Of a stretch of DNA of 64,000 bases, positions 34,728-43,976 are shown piece by piece. This DNA is from Streptomyces adelaidensis. Lineage in GTDB: Bacteria; Actinomycetota; Actinomycetes; Streptomycetales; Streptomycetaceae. Below the pieces are notes generated by a model, which worked only from the letters and a program-made list of their open reading frames with translations, ran no database searches and had not been told where the DNA came from. How positions within the stretch are numbered: the first letter of the stretch is position 1; each line of letters starts with the position of its first letter. Position numbers and translations under genes: made by a program. The stretch covers positions 1 through 64,000 of the forward strand of contig NZ_JAEMUX010000021.1 in the NCBI RefSeq assembly GCF_016598475.1, in the 5' to 3' direction.

Positions 34728-35060
34728 GAGTTGTCTCTTTCTGCGGCCTGTCACCTGTGTCACCTGTCACTACAGGGCAGACTCCGCTGGGCCCGAGAAT
34801 TCATCGGGCAGGCGCAGACCTCAAGAGGCCGGGGTGTGCCTGGCGCCACATCACGCCACGTCCCCCTCCCAAGCCCCCGAGTAGCCGTCGGCATGGTGAA
34901 TGACGCCTGCCTCGGCGCCCCCGCCCGGCGCCGCGCACTCTGCCCCCCCCCGCCGACCGGCGCTTGCGCCAGGTACTCCGGTTACGCTCGTGCCCGTACG
35001 ACCTTGATCGCGTGATCGGGGTGATCAGGTGATCGGGCTCGATCCGACAGGAGGCCGGGG
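34728..35060. other. 333-base divergent region before glnE, no gene seen
   Basis: The stretch separates the split-barrel gene from glnE. Near its right end, about 35005-35045, the motif GGTGATC/CGTGATC recurs several times in 40 bases just before the glnE ribosome site (GGAGGCCGGGG). Nothing else is recognised. Confidence 0.5.
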
Positions 35061-38000
35061 ATGACGGCGCCGGGGCGCAGGAGCAGTACCTTCTCGCGAC
35101 TGCTGCGGCACGGTTTCACCGATCCTTCGGCCGCCGAGCGGCTGCTGGAGAGCGTGGAGCTGACGGACGTACGCAACGATCCGGTGCTGCTGGACGCGCT
35201 CGGGGCGACCGCCGATCCGGATCTGGCCCTCCTCGGCCTCGTACGGCTGCTCGAAGGGCAGCCGGACCGTACGGCACGGCGTGAGGTGCTGGACACGTTG
35301 ATAGCGGCGAAGCCGCTGCGGGACCGGCTGCTGGGGGTGCTCGGGGCGTCCACCGCGCTCGGTGACCACCTCGCCCGGCACCCGCACGACTGGCAGGCGC
35401 TGGTGACCTACGAGCCGCGGGATCTGCACCCGGGGATCGAGGAGTTCGAGCGGGGGCTCGCGGAGGCCGACGACCCCGTCTCGCTCCGCGTCGCCTACCG
35501 CCGCTGCCTGCTCTCCATCGCCGCCCGCGACGTCTGCGGCACGACCGACGTCGCCCAGGCCGCCGCCGAGCTCGCCGACCTCGCCACCGCCACGCTCCGC
35601 GCCGCCCTCGCGATCGCCCGGACCGCCGCCCCCGAGGACGCGGCGGTGTGCCGGCTCGCGGTGATCGCGATGGGCAAGTGCGGAGGCCATGAGCTGAACT
35701 ACGTCTCCGATGTCGATGTCATCTTCGTCGGGGAGAGCGCGAACGGGGCCGACGAGCAGAAGGCCGTCCGGGCCGCCACCCGCCTCGCCTCGCACATGAT
35801 GCGGATCTGCTCCGAGACGACCGTCGAGGGCAGCATCTGGCCCGTCGACGCCAATCTGCGGCCGGAGGGGCGCAACGGCCCGCTCGTACGGACGCTGAGC
35901 AGCCATCTCGCGTACTACCAGCGGTGGGCGAAGACCTGGGAGTTCCAGGCACTGCTCAAGGCCCGGCCGGTCGCGGGGGACATCGAGCTGGGGGAGGCGT
36001 ACGTCGCCGCCCTCGAACCCCTGGTCTGGAAGGCCGCCGAGCGGGACAACTTCGTCGCCGACGTGCAGCGGATGCGGCGGCGGGTCGTCGAGACCATTCC
36101 GGCCGCCGAGGTCGACCGCCAGCTCAAGCTGGGGCCGGGCGGACTGCGGGACGTCGAGTTCGCGGTGCAGCTGCTCCAGCTCGTGCACGGGCGCGCGGAC
36201 ACCTCGCTGCGCAGCGGGACCACCCTCGACGCGCTGGGCGCGCTGGCAGCCGGCGGATACGTGGGGCGTGCGGACGCCGCCCAGCTGGACGCCGCCTACC
36301 GCTTCCTGCGCTCCATGGAACACCGCATCCAGCTCTTCCGCCTGCGCCGCACCCACCTCGTCCCCGAGGGCGACAACGACCTGCGGCGCATCGGCCGTTC
36401 GCTCGGTCTGCGCACCGAGCCGGTCACCGAGCTGAACCGCGAATGGCGGCGCCACGCAGCCGTCGTACGACGGCTGCACGAGAAGCTCTTCTACCGCCCG
36501 CTCCTCGACGCCGTCGCCCAACTCGCCCCCGGCGAGACCAGGTTGCGCGCCGACGCGGCCCGCGAACGCCTCGTCGCACTCGGCTACGCCGACCCGGCCG
36601 CCGCCCTGCGCCACCTGGAGGCACTGGCCTCCGGCGTCTCCCGCAAGGCCGCCATCCAACGCACGCTCCTGCCCGTCCTGTTGGGCTGGTTCGCGGACTC
36701 CGCCGACCCGGACGCCGGGCTCCTGAACTTCCGCAAGGTCTCCGACGCGCTCGGCAGGACCCCTTGGTACCTACGGCTGTTGCGCGACGAGGGCGCCGCC
36801 GCCGAGAACCTGGCGCGCGTGCTCTCCGCCGGCCGCCTCACCCCCGACCTCCTCATGCGCGCCCCCGAGGCCGTCTCCCTGCTCGGCGACGGGGACGGTG
36901 TCGCCGGTGGCGCCGGCGGCCTCGAACCCCGCGAACGAGACCAGCTGGAGCAGGAGATACTGGCCGCCGTGGGCCGCGCCGCCGGCGCCGAACAGGCCGT
37001 CACCGCCGCGCGCGGTGTCCGCCGACGCGAACTCTTCCGTACGGCCGCCATGGACATCGTCGGCTCCTACGGCACCGAGGCGTCCCCGGTTTCCCCCATT
37101 CTCGGCTTCGCTCGAACGGGGGGACCCCCATCCGACCAGGGCGCCCTCGTCGACCTCGTGGGCGGCGCGGTGTCCGACCTCACCGCCGCGACCCTCGCGG
37201 GCACGCTGCGGGCCGTGGTCCGCGAGGGCTGGGGCGACACCCTCCCCACCCGCTTCGCCGTCATCGGCATGGGCCGCTTCGGCGGCCACGAACTGGGCTA
37301 CGGCTCCGACGCCGACGTCCTGTTCGTACACGAGCCGCGGGAGGGCGCCGACGAGCAGGAGGCGGCCCGCGCCGCGAACACGGTCGTCTCCGAGATGCGG
37401 CGCCTGCTCCAGATCCCGAGCTCCGACCCACCCCTCCTCATCGACGCCGACCTGCGCCCCGAGGGCAAGTCCGGGCCGCTCGTACGGACCCTCAATTCGT
37501 ACGAGGCGTACTACCGCCGGTGGTCGGTGACCTGGGAGTCGCATGCCCTGCTGCGCGCCGAACCGGTCGCGGGGGACCCGGAGTTGGGCCGCCGCTTCAT
37601 CGAACTCATCGATCCGCTGCGCTATCCGGCGGACGGGCTCGGCGACGACGCGGTCCGCGAGATCCGGCGGCTCAAGGCCCGTATGGAGTCGGAACGCATG
37701 CCCCGCGGCGCCGACCCGACCCTCCACACCAAGCTCGGCCGGGGCGGGCTCTCGGACGTCGAATGGACCGTCCAGCTGCTCCAGCTCCACCACGGCCGGC
37801 GCGAACCGGGCCTGCGCACCACCCGCACCCGCGAGGCCCTGGCCGCGGCTCACGCGGCCGGCCTTGTGAGCGCCGAGAACGCGGCCGTCCTCGACGAGGC
37901 CTGGGTCCTGGCCACCCGGGTCCGCAACGCGGTGATGCTCGTACGCGGCCGGGCAGGCGACACGTTCCCCTCCGACGGCCGCGAACTCGCCGCCGTCGGG

Positions 38001-38108
38001 CGGTACTTGGGGTACGGCCCCGGACACGTCGGCGCCATGCTCGACGACTACCGGCGGACTACGCGGCGGGCTCGGGCGGTCGTGGAGGAGCTGTTCTACG
38101 GGGGGTGA
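35061..38108 (+). CDS. glnE: Bifunctional glutamine-synthetase adenylyltransferase/deadenylyltransferase
   Basis: A 1015-residue enzyme that adds and removes AMP on glutamine synthetase. Two nucleotidyltransferase halves are seen: the first has GKCGGHELNYVSDVDVIF near residue 204, the second GMGRFGGHELGYGSDADVLF near residue 735, each with the G-S/x-D-x-D metal site, each followed by an ANLRPEGRNGPLVR or ADLRPEGKSGPLVRT segment. A GGAGG precedes the ATG. Residues about 674-690 come from an inserted palindromic repeat at 37091-37131. GlnA2 nearby lacks the target Tyr, so the substrate is GlnA encoded elsewhere. Its 3' end overlaps the convergent EamA gene by 50 bases. Confidence 0.95.
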   Translation: MTAPGRRSSTFSRLLRHGFTDPSAAERLLESVELTDVRNDPVLLDALGATADPDLALLGLVRLLEGQPDRTARREVLDTLIAAKPLRDRLLGVLGASTALGDHLARHPHDWQALVTYEPRDLHPGIEEFERGLAEADDPVSLRVAYRRCLLSIAARDVCGTTDVAQAAAELADLATATLRAALAIARTAAPEDAAVCRLAVIAMGKCGGHELNYVSDVDVIFVGESANGADEQKAVRAATRLASHMMRICSETTVEGSIWPVDANLRPEGRNGPLVRTLSSHLAYYQRWAKTWEFQALLKARPVAGDIELGEAYVAALEPLVWKAAERDNFVADVQRMRRRVVETIPAAEVDRQLKLGPGGLRDVEFAVQLLQLVHGRADTSLRSGTTLDALGALAAGGYVGRADAAQLDAAYRFLRSMEHRIQLFRLRRTHLVPEGDNDLRRIGRSLGLRTEPVTELNREWRRHAAVVRRLHEKLFYRPLLDAVAQLAPGETRLRADAARERLVALGYADPAAALRHLEALASGVSRKAAIQRTLLPVLLGWFADSADPDAGLLNFRKVSDALGRTPWYLRLLRDEGAAAENLARVLSAGRLTPDLLMRAPEAVSLLGDGDGVAGGAGGLEPRERDQLEQEILAAVGRAAGAEQAVTAARGVRRRELFRTAAMDIVGSYGTEASPVSPILGFARTGGPPSDQGALVDLVGGAVSDLTAATLAGTLRAVVREGWGDTLPTRFAVIGMGRFGGHELGYGSDADVLFVHEPREGADEQEAARAANTVVSEMRRLLQIPSSDPPLLIDADLRPEGKSGPLVRTLNSYEAYYRRWSVTWESHALLRAEPVAGDPELGRRFIELIDPLRYPADGLGDDAVREIRRLKARMESERMPRGADPTLHTKLGRGGLSDVEWTVQLLQLHHGRREPGLRTTRTREALAAAHAAGLVSAENAAVLDEAWVLATRVRNAVMLVRGRAGDTFPSDGRELAAVGRYLGYGPGHVGAMLDDYRRTTRRARAVVEELFYGG
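37091..37131. repeat. Palindromic dispersed repeat inserted in frame in glnE
   Basis: A 41-base element with CCCCC at 37093-37097, the core TTCTCGGCTTCGCTCGAACG and GGGGGG at 37118-37123 folds into a hairpin. From memory it resembles a palindrome spread widely through Streptomyces intergenic DNA. Here it encodes SPILGFARTGGPPS between the two GlnE halves without breaking the frame. Confidence 0.75.
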
Positions 38109-39126
38109 GGGCTCCCACGCCGGCGCCCGCTCCGGCGCCCACCCCCGGCCCCGCGCCCACCCCCGGCCCCGCGCCCACCCCTGGCCCCGCGCTGGCCCCT
38201 GGCCCCGCGCTGACCCCCGGCCCCGGGCCGGCCCCCGTCCCCGCCCGGCGAGGCCGCGTCAGCGCCACGCCCGCCAACACCACGACCATGCCCGCGATCA
38301 CCCGGAAACCGACCCGCTCGTCGAGGAACAGCGCGCCCAGGGCGATCGACACCACCGGCAGCAGATATCCCACCGTCGCCGCGCTAGTCGCCCCCTCGTC
38401 GGCGATCAGCCGGTAGTTGAGGTGGAAGGTCACCCCCGTACCGAAGATCCCCAGGACGGTCACCGCGACAAGGCCGGTCATGTCCACCCCGGCCCCACCG
38501 AAGCCGGACCCGAACCCGGACCCCCCGACCGGCAGCGCGAGCGCCGCCCACCCCGTCGCCGCGAGAAGCTGCGGCGCGGAGACGGCCATCGGGGCGTCGC
38601 GGCCGGTCAGATGCCGGCCCATGTACGCGAAGGCCACCGCGTAGCTGACGGCCGCGCCGAGCAGCGCGAGGGCGCCCCCGGTCATCAGCCCCGCCCGCTG
38701 CCAGGGCGCGAAGATCAGCAGGACCCCGGCGAAACCGAGCAGGAGGCCGGTGAGGCGGGCGCGGGAGAGGGGGCGGTCGGTGCCGAGGAGAAGGCCGAGG
38801 AGCAGGGACCACAGCGGCGTCGTGGCGTTGAGAACCCCCGCCGTCCCCGAGTCGACCGTCTGCTCGCCGATGCTGAAGTAAGTGAAGGGCAGGGCGTTGC
38901 AGAAGAACGCCGCCACCAGCAGATGCGCCCAGGTCCGCCGGTCGCGCGGCAGGCGCTGACGGACGGCGAGTGCCGTTGCCAGCAGCACCGCGGCGCCCAG
39001 CGCGCACCGCGTGACCGTGATCTGGAGCGGGGACAGACCGTGGTTGAGGGCGAGCTTGATCCAGAGGAAGCCGGAGCCCCAGAGAAGGGCGAGGAGGGCC
39101 ATGCGGAGGGTGGACGCGAGAGGCAT
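38059..39126 (-). CDS. EamA/DMT family transporter with Gly/Pro-repeat tail
   Basis: A 355-residue membrane protein with ten helices in two EamA repeats: LLALLWGSGFLWIKLALNHGLSP and GTAGVLNATTPLWSLLLGLLLG in the first, GTGVTFHLNYRLIADEGATSAATVGYLLPVVSIALGALFLDE in the second. It exports an unknown metabolite or amino acid. The last 60 residues are a GPGVGAGPGVGA repeat tail, not part of the family, encoded by 18-bp tandem repeats near 38135-38240. It is divergent from a LysR gene that probably controls it. Confidence 0.88.
   Translation of the reverse strand: MPLASTLRMALLALLWGSGFLWIKLALNHGLSPLQITVTRCALGAAVLLATALAVRQRLPRDRRTWAHLLVAAFFCNALPFTYFSIGEQTVDSGTAGVLNATTPLWSLLLGLLLGTDRPLSRARLTGLLLGFAGVLLIFAPWQRAGLMTGGALALLGAAVSYAVAFAYMGRHLTGRDAPMAVSAPQLLAATGWAALALPVGGSGFGSGFGGAGVDMTGLVAVTVLGIFGTGVTFHLNYRLIADEGATSAATVGYLLPVVSIALGALFLDERVGFRVIAGMVVVLAGVALTRPRRAGTGAGPGPGVSAGPGASAGPGVGAGPGVGAGPGVGAGAGAGVGALTPRRTAPPRPPEPAA
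38137..38240. repeat. 18-bp tandem repeats encoding the EamA tail
   Basis: Units of the form GCGCCCACCCCCGGCCCC are repeated about five to six times with small changes, giving Gly/Pro/Val/Ala repeats on the minus strand. Edges are approximate. Confidence 0.75.
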
Positions 39127-39198
39127 GGCCCCAACGGTCCGGGAGAAGAGCAGTAAGAACAAGCGAAAGATCCTGGACGCACCGTTAAGGTGAGCTAC

Positions 39199-40116
39199 AT
39201 GCTCGATGTGCGGCGGATGCAGGTGCTCAGGACCGTGGTGACCAGCGGATCGGTGACGGGGGCCGCCGCCACCCTCGGCTACACCCCCTCCGCGATCAGC
39301 CAGCAGATCGCGGCGCTGGAGAAGGAGGCCGGGACCGCGCTGCTGGAGCGCGTCGGGCGCGGGGTGCGGCCCACGGCGGCCGGGCTGCTGCTCACCGAGT
39401 ACGCCGACACCATCGGCCGGCAGGTCGCGCAGGCGGAGGCCGCGCTCGCCGACCTGCGGGCGGGCCGGACCGGACGGCTCGCCGTGCGGTACTTCGCCAC
39501 GGTCGGCGCGCCCCTGGTCGCCCCCGCCGTCGCCCTGCTGCGCGCCGCTCACCCCGGCGTCCGGATCGAGCTGAAGCTCAGCGACCCCGACGACCCGCTC
39601 CCGGACGTCAGGGAGGGACGGGCCGACCTCGCCCTCGTCGTACGGCCGCGCGGGGCCGCCCCCGACGGCGTACGGCTGCTGCATCTGCTCGACGACACCT
39701 ACTTCGCCGTACTGCCCGCCGCGCACCCCCTCGCCGACCGGCCCGCTCTGCGGCTGGCCGACCTCGCCGACGAGCCATGGGTCGGCAGCGAGTCGCCCGG
39801 ACCCTGTCTGGACGCGCAGCTGGAGGCGTGCGCCGAGGCCGGCTTCGGCCCCCGGTTCGTGGTGCGGAGCGAGGACTACGTCACCGCGCAGGGGTTCGTC
39901 GCCGCCGGACTGGGCGTCGGCCTCGTCCCCCGGCTGGGCCTGGGCAGCCGCCACCCGGACATCGTCGTGCGCCGTCTCACCGGCCCGGAACCCCAGCGCT
40001 CCATCCAAGCGGCCGTACGGGAGACCGCCCCACCGCAACCGGCCCTCGCGACCTTCGTCCAGGCGCTGCGGGACGCCGCCGGCAGCCCTGCGGAGCGCCC
40101 CGCCCCTACGCCTTGA
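39199..40116 (+). CDS. LysR family transcriptional regulator
   Basis: A 305-residue regulator. The winged helix (LRTVVTSGSVTGAAATLGYTPSAISQQIAALEKEAGTALLER) spans residues 10-52, followed by a periplasmic-binding-like effector domain. The ATG at 39199 has AAGGTGAG at good distance; a GTG at 39190 is also in frame. It lies 73 bases from the divergent EamA gene, the classic LysR arrangement, so it probably activates that exporter. The effector is unknown. Confidence 0.9.
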   Translation: MLDVRRMQVLRTVVTSGSVTGAAATLGYTPSAISQQIAALEKEAGTALLERVGRGVRPTAAGLLLTEYADTIGRQVAQAEAALADLRAGRTGRLAVRYFATVGAPLVAPAVALLRAAHPGVRIELKLSDPDDPLPDVREGRADLALVVRPRGAAPDGVRLLHLLDDTYFAVLPAAHPLADRPALRLADLADEPWVGSESPGPCLDAQLEACAEAGFGPRFVVRSEDYVTAQGFVAAGLGVGLVPRLGLGSRHPDIVVRRLTGPEPQRSIQAAVRETAPPQPALATFVQALRDAAGSPAERPAPTP

Positions 40117-40972
40117 CCGGTTGCAGTTCCAGCTCCCCGGCGCCCCTGCCGCCCACCGACCGTGGCAGCGCGTACGGCAGTGCCCCGTACCAGAGCCGGG
40201 CCACGGCGAAGCCGAAGGCGAGGCAGAGCATGCCGCCCACCGCGTCCAGCCAGAAGTGGTTGGCGGTGGCGACGATGACGACCAGCGTCAGCGTGGGGTA
40301 GAGCAGGCCGAGCACCCGCACCCACGGCACCGACGCCAGCGCGAAGATCGTCAGGCCGCACCACAGGGACCAGCCGATGTGCATGGAGGGCATGGCCGCG
40401 TACTGGTTCGACATGTTCTTCAGGTCGCCGGAGGCCATGGAGCCCCAGGTCTGGTGGACGACGACCGTGTCGATGAAGTGCTCGCCGGTCATCAGCCGGG
40501 GCGGGGCCAGCGGATAGAAGTAGTAGCCGACCAGGGCGACGGCGGTTGTGGCGAAGAGCACCAGACGCGTCGCCGCGTAACGGCCCGGATGACTACGGTA
40601 GAGCCACGCAAGAACACTGAGCGTGACGATGAAGTGCAGCGTCGCGTAGTAGTAGTTCATGCCGACGATCAGCCATGTGACCGAGTTCACCGCGTGATTG
40701 ACGCTCTCCTCGACCGCGATCCCGAGGTGGTGCTCCACCTTCCAGATCCAGTCGGCGTTGCTCAGCGCCTGCGTCTTCTGCTCCGGGACCGCGTTGCGGA
40801 TCAGCGAGTACGTCCAGTAACTCACCGCGATCAGCAGGATCTCGAACCAGAGACGAGGGCGACGCGGAGCCCTCAGCCGGTACAGGAACCCCTGCTCCGA
40901 CGCGTCCGTGACGGATCGCGGAGCGGCCTGCTCCCGGCCTTCCTCCAGTGTCGTCACGGTGGAATCACCCAT
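40106..40972 (-). CDS. PAP2 superfamily membrane protein (inositol-phosphotransferase-like)
   Basis: A 288-residue membrane protein with about six helices. The PAP2/Aur1-type elements are YPLAPPRLM near residue 165, AAMPSMHIGWSLWCG near residue 203 and VVIVATANHFWLDAVGG near residue 243, holding the catalytic His pair and Asp. Relatives act on lipid phosphates or transfer phospho-head groups. It overlaps the 3' end of the LysR gene by eleven bases. Substrate unknown. Confidence 0.88.
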   Translation of the reverse strand: MGDSTVTTLEEGREQAAPRSVTDASEQGFLYRLRAPRRPRLWFEILLIAVSYWTYSLIRNAVPEQKTQALSNADWIWKVEHHLGIAVEESVNHAVNSVTWLIVGMNYYYATLHFIVTLSVLAWLYRSHPGRYAATRLVLFATTAVALVGYYFYPLAPPRLMTGEHFIDTVVVHQTWGSMASGDLKNMSNQYAAMPSMHIGWSLWCGLTIFALASVPWVRVLGLLYPTLTLVVIVATANHFWLDAVGGMLCLAFGFAVARLWYGALPYALPRSVGGRGAGELELQPVKA

Positions 40973-41104
40973 GGGCACAGAGTCTGCCAGATAAGCCGTA
41001 CCCGACCGATCATCCTCTGGTCGGGTTCAGCACGCACGTTCATCGGGGTACCGCACAGGGTCGTCTCCTACGCACGTATCGCATGGCCCCCCGTTTTCTA
41101 CGCC

Positions 41105-42232
41105 TCAGGTACGACTCCGGTCCCCAGGAGCCGAAGCGGTCGAACCCCGCACCACCAGTTCCGGCATGAACACGAACTCACTGTGCGGCGCCGGTGTGCC
41201 ACCGATCTCCTCCAGCAGCGTACGCACCGCCGCCTGCCCCATGGCCGGGACCGGCTTGCGGATCGTCGTCAGCGGGGGATCGGTGAAGGCGATCAGGGGG
41301 GAGTCGTCGAAGCCGACGACCGAGACGTCCTGCGGCACCCTCAGGCCCAGCTGCCGGGCCGCCCGGATCGCGCCCAGCGCCATCATGTCGCTCGCGCACA
41401 CCACCGCCGTACACCCCCGCTCGATGAGCGCCGTGGCCGCCGCCTGGCCGCCCTCCAGCGTGTAGAGGGAGTGCTGCACGAGCTCGGACTCCACGTCCCC
41501 GGCGTCCAGGTCCAGCTGGTCCCGCATGGTACGGACGAAGCCCTCGATCTTGCGCTGCACGGGCACGAAGCGCTTGGGGCCCAGGGCCAGGCCTATCCTC
41601 GTGTGCCCCAGCGACACCAGGTGTGTCACCGCGAGGGACATCGCCGCCCGGTCGTCCGGCGAGATGAAGGGGGCCTGCACCTTCGACGAGAAACCGTCCA
41701 CGAGGACGAACGGCACGCCCTGGGCCCGCAGTTGCTCGTAGCGCTGCATGTCGGCCGAGGTGTCGGCGTGCAGACCGGAGACGAAGATGATGCCGGCGAC
41801 CCCGCGGTCGACGAGCATCTCCGTCAGCTCGTCCTCGGTGGATCCGCCGGGCGTCTGGGTGGCGAGCACCGGGGTGTAGCCCTGCCGGGTCAGCGCCTGG
41901 CCGATGACCTGGGCCAGGGCCGGGAATATCGGGTTCTCCAGCTCCGGCGTTATGAGGCCCACCAGACCCGCGCTGCGCTGCCGCAGCCGTACCGGCCGCT
42001 CGTAGCCCAGTACGTCGAGGGCGGCCAGAACGGACTGGCGAGTGGTGGCGGCGACGCCCGGCTTCCCGTTCAGGACGCGGCTGACAGTCGCCTCACTGAC
42101 CCCCGCCTGGGCTGCGATGTCGGCAAGCCGTGTGGTCACAGCACTGGACTGTACCGGCCGGGTGTCCGCTTGCCCACCGGCCCGGCGCCGGGTGCGGGCG
42201 GGGGTGCGGCCCGCTGCGGGCTGCTGCGTCAT
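41105..42232 (-). CDS. malR: LacI family repressor of the maltose operon
   Basis: The helix-turn-helix TRLADIAAQAGVSEATVSRVLNGKPGVAATTR is followed by a sugar-binding domain (GLVGLITPELENPIFPAL; VPFVLVDGF; VVGFDDSPLIAFTDPPLTTIRKP). It is divergent from malE and, from family knowledge, represses malEFG until maltose-type inducer is present. The ATG at 42232 gives 375 residues with a modest ribosome site; a GTG at 42139 gives 344 residues and starts just before the DNA-binding domain, as I recall for S. coelicolor MalR, so the true start is uncertain. Confidence 0.9.
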   Translation of the reverse strand: MTQQPAAGRTPARTRRRAGGQADTRPVQSSAVTTRLADIAAQAGVSEATVSRVLNGKPGVAATTRQSVLAALDVLGYERPVRLRQRSAGLVGLITPELENPIFPALAQVIGQALTRQGYTPVLATQTPGGSTEDELTEMLVDRGVAGIIFVSGLHADTSADMQRYEQLRAQGVPFVLVDGFSSKVQAPFISPDDRAAMSLAVTHLVSLGHTRIGLALGPKRFVPVQRKIEGFVRTMRDQLDLDAGDVESELVQHSLYTLEGGQAAATALIERGCTAVVCASDMMALGAIRAARQLGLRVPQDVSVVGFDDSPLIAFTDPPLTTIRKPVPAMGQAAVRTLLEEIGGTPAPHSEFVFMPELVVRGSTASAPGDRSRT

Positions 42233-42342
42233 CGCGGTCCCTCGTGATTTCTGGTCGGTGTCCGGTGGGGGCGCCCATGCGTGGAAAGGGGTGGCTTCCG
42301 CAAGGGCTGACGGAGTGATGATTGCCGTACGCGCGACTTGTG

Positions 42343-42354
42343 GCAAGAGCTTGC
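42343..42354. promoter_or_regulatory. Candidate MalR operator 1
   Basis: GCAAG-AG-CTTGC is a perfect inverted repeat in the 374-base malR-malE intergenic region, directly followed by AGAGTCTTTCAGG. It shares the CTTGCA word with the second site at 42453-42473. Confidence 0.55.
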
Positions 42355-42452
42355 AGAGTCTTTCAGGGTCGCACCAACACCTGCTGAGCGGCCCGAATAC
42401 TGGGTTTCCGGGGGGTCGACAGCAGGTCACGGACGGGTAACCGTCACCGGTT

Positions 42453-42473
42453 CTTGCATTTTTTTGCAGCAAG
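42453..42473. promoter_or_regulatory. Candidate MalR operator 2
   Basis: CTTGC at 42453-42457 and GCAAG at 42469-42473 are inverted around a T-rich spacer (CTTGCATTTTTTTGCAGCAAG), followed by GTCTTTC as at the first site. It sits about 135 bases before malE, where a promoter is expected. Confidence 0.6.
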
Positions 42474-42606
42474 GTCTTTCGTCCGGCTTACATCGCTGTT
42501 ACGTTCGGCCACGCCCGGCGGCGGCAACGGCGCCCCGGCAACTCGGCAGGGGCGGCAGACGGGGCCCTCCTCCAAGCACACGGGCTTTCACCCTCAAGGA
42601 GATCTC

Positions 42607-43878
42607 ATGCGGCGTGGCATAGCGGCCACCGCGCTGGTGGCGTCGATCGCCCTCACGGCGACGGCCTGCGGCGGAAGCGACAGCGGCGACTCGGCCGACG
42701 GTCCGGTCACCATCACCTGGTGGGACACCTCCAACGCCACCAATGAGGCACCGACGTACAAGGCCTTGGTCAAGGAGTTCGAGGCCGCCAACAAGGACAT
42801 CGAGGTCAAGTACGTCAATGTGCCCTTCGACCAGGCGCAGAACAAGTTCGACACCGCCGCCGGTGCCTCGGGCGCCCCGGACATCCTGCGCTCCGAGGTC
42901 GGCTGGACCCCCGCCTTCGCCAAGAAGGGCTTCTTCCTCCCGCTCGACGGCACCGAGGCCCTCGCGGACCAGGACAAGTTCCAGCCGAACCTGATCAAGC
43001 AGGCCCAGTACGACGGCAAGACCTACGGCGTCCCGTTCGTCACCGACACCCTCGCGCTGGTCTACAACAAGGAACTCTTCGAGAAGGCCGGCATCACCGA
43101 GGCCCCGAAGAGCTGGGACGACCTGAAGAAGGCCGCCGCCACGATCAAGGACAAGACCGGCGTCGACGGCTACTGGGGCTCCACCCAGGCCTACTACGCC
43201 CAGTCCTTCCTCTACGGCGAGGGCACCGACACCGTCGACGCCGCCGCCAAGAAGATCACCGTGAACTCCGCCGAGGCCAAGAAGGCGTACGGCACCTGGC
43301 TGGACCTCTTCGACGGCAAGGGCCTGCACAAGGCCGACACCACCGCCGACGCCTACGCCCACATCCAGGACGCCTTCGTCAACGGCAAGGTCGCCGCGAT
43401 CGTCCAGGGCCCGTGGGAGATCACGAACTTCTACGCGGGCTCGGCGTTCAAGGACAAGGCCAACCTGGGCATCGCCACCGTCCCGGCCGGCTCCTCGGGC
43501 AAGGCGGGCGCCCCGACCGGCGGCCACAACCTCTCCGTCTACGCCGGCTCGGACAAGGCGCACCAGGAGGCGTCGCTGAAGTTCATCGACTTCATGACCT
43601 CGGCGAAGTCCCAGGAGACCATCGCCCTGAAGAACTCCACGCTGCCGACCCGCGACGACGCCTACACCGCCGAGGTCAAGGCCGACCCGGGCATCGCCGG
43701 CTACCAGACCGTCCTCGCCGCCGCCCAGCCGCGCCCCGAGCTGCCCGAGTACAGCTCCCTGTGGGGCCCGCTCGACACCGAGCTGCTCGCGATCGCGGGC
43801 GGCAAGGAGTCCCTCGACAAGGGCCTGGGCAACGCGGAGACCGCGATCGCCAAGCTGGTCCCGGACTTCGGCAAGTGA
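42607..43878 (+). CDS. malE: Maltose/maltodextrin-binding lipoprotein
   Basis: A 423-residue extracellular solute-binding protein. The signal ends in the lipobox TATAC near residue 21, so it is anchored by lipid. The mature part is a type 1 binding protein: TITWWDTSNATNEAP near residue 35, GKTYGVPFVTDTLALVYNKELFEKAGI near residue 138 and AAIVQGPWEITNF near residue 262. It delivers maltose or maltodextrins to MalFG. The AAGGAG ribosome site is excellent. A strong hairpin after the stop may keep its message more abundant than malFG. Confidence 0.94.
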   Translation: MRRGIAATALVASIALTATACGGSDSGDSADGPVTITWWDTSNATNEAPTYKALVKEFEAANKDIEVKYVNVPFDQAQNKFDTAAGASGAPDILRSEVGWTPAFAKKGFFLPLDGTEALADQDKFQPNLIKQAQYDGKTYGVPFVTDTLALVYNKELFEKAGITEAPKSWDDLKKAAATIKDKTGVDGYWGSTQAYYAQSFLYGEGTDTVDAAAKKITVNSAEAKKAYGTWLDLFDGKGLHKADTTADAYAHIQDAFVNGKVAAIVQGPWEITNFYAGSAFKDKANLGIATVPAGSSGKAGAPTGGHNLSVYAGSDKAHQEASLKFIDFMTSAKSQETIALKNSTLPTRDDAYTAEVKADPGIAGYQTVLAAAQPRPELPEYSSLWGPLDTELLAIAGGKESLDKGLGNAETAIAKLVPDFGK

Positions 43879-43884
43879 CCCCGA

Positions 43885-43930
43885 GTGGCCGCCGCACGCT
43901 CCTCCCGCCGGGGGAGGATGCGGCGGTCAC
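43885..43930 (+). terminator. Intercistronic stem-loop between malE and malF
   Basis: GTGGCCGCCGCA at 43885-43896 pairs with TGCGGCGGTCAC at 43919-43930 (one G-U), and inside it TCCTCCC pairs with GGGAGGA. No T-run follows, so it is more likely a 3' stabiliser or partial attenuator that favours malE over malFG. Confidence 0.75.
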
Positions 43931-43976
43931 CGGCCTGCGCAAGCCCAGCCACTGATCTTCCAGAAGGTGTCGAACG

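Larger units (their letters stand above)
42233..42606. promoter_or_regulatory. malE: malR-malE divergent control region
   Basis: These 374 bases hold the two candidate MalR sites listed separately and a strong AAGGAG ribosome site for malE. No gene is supported here: frames that span it give no recognisable protein. If malR starts at GTG 42139, the region extends 93 bases further left. Confidence 0.6.
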
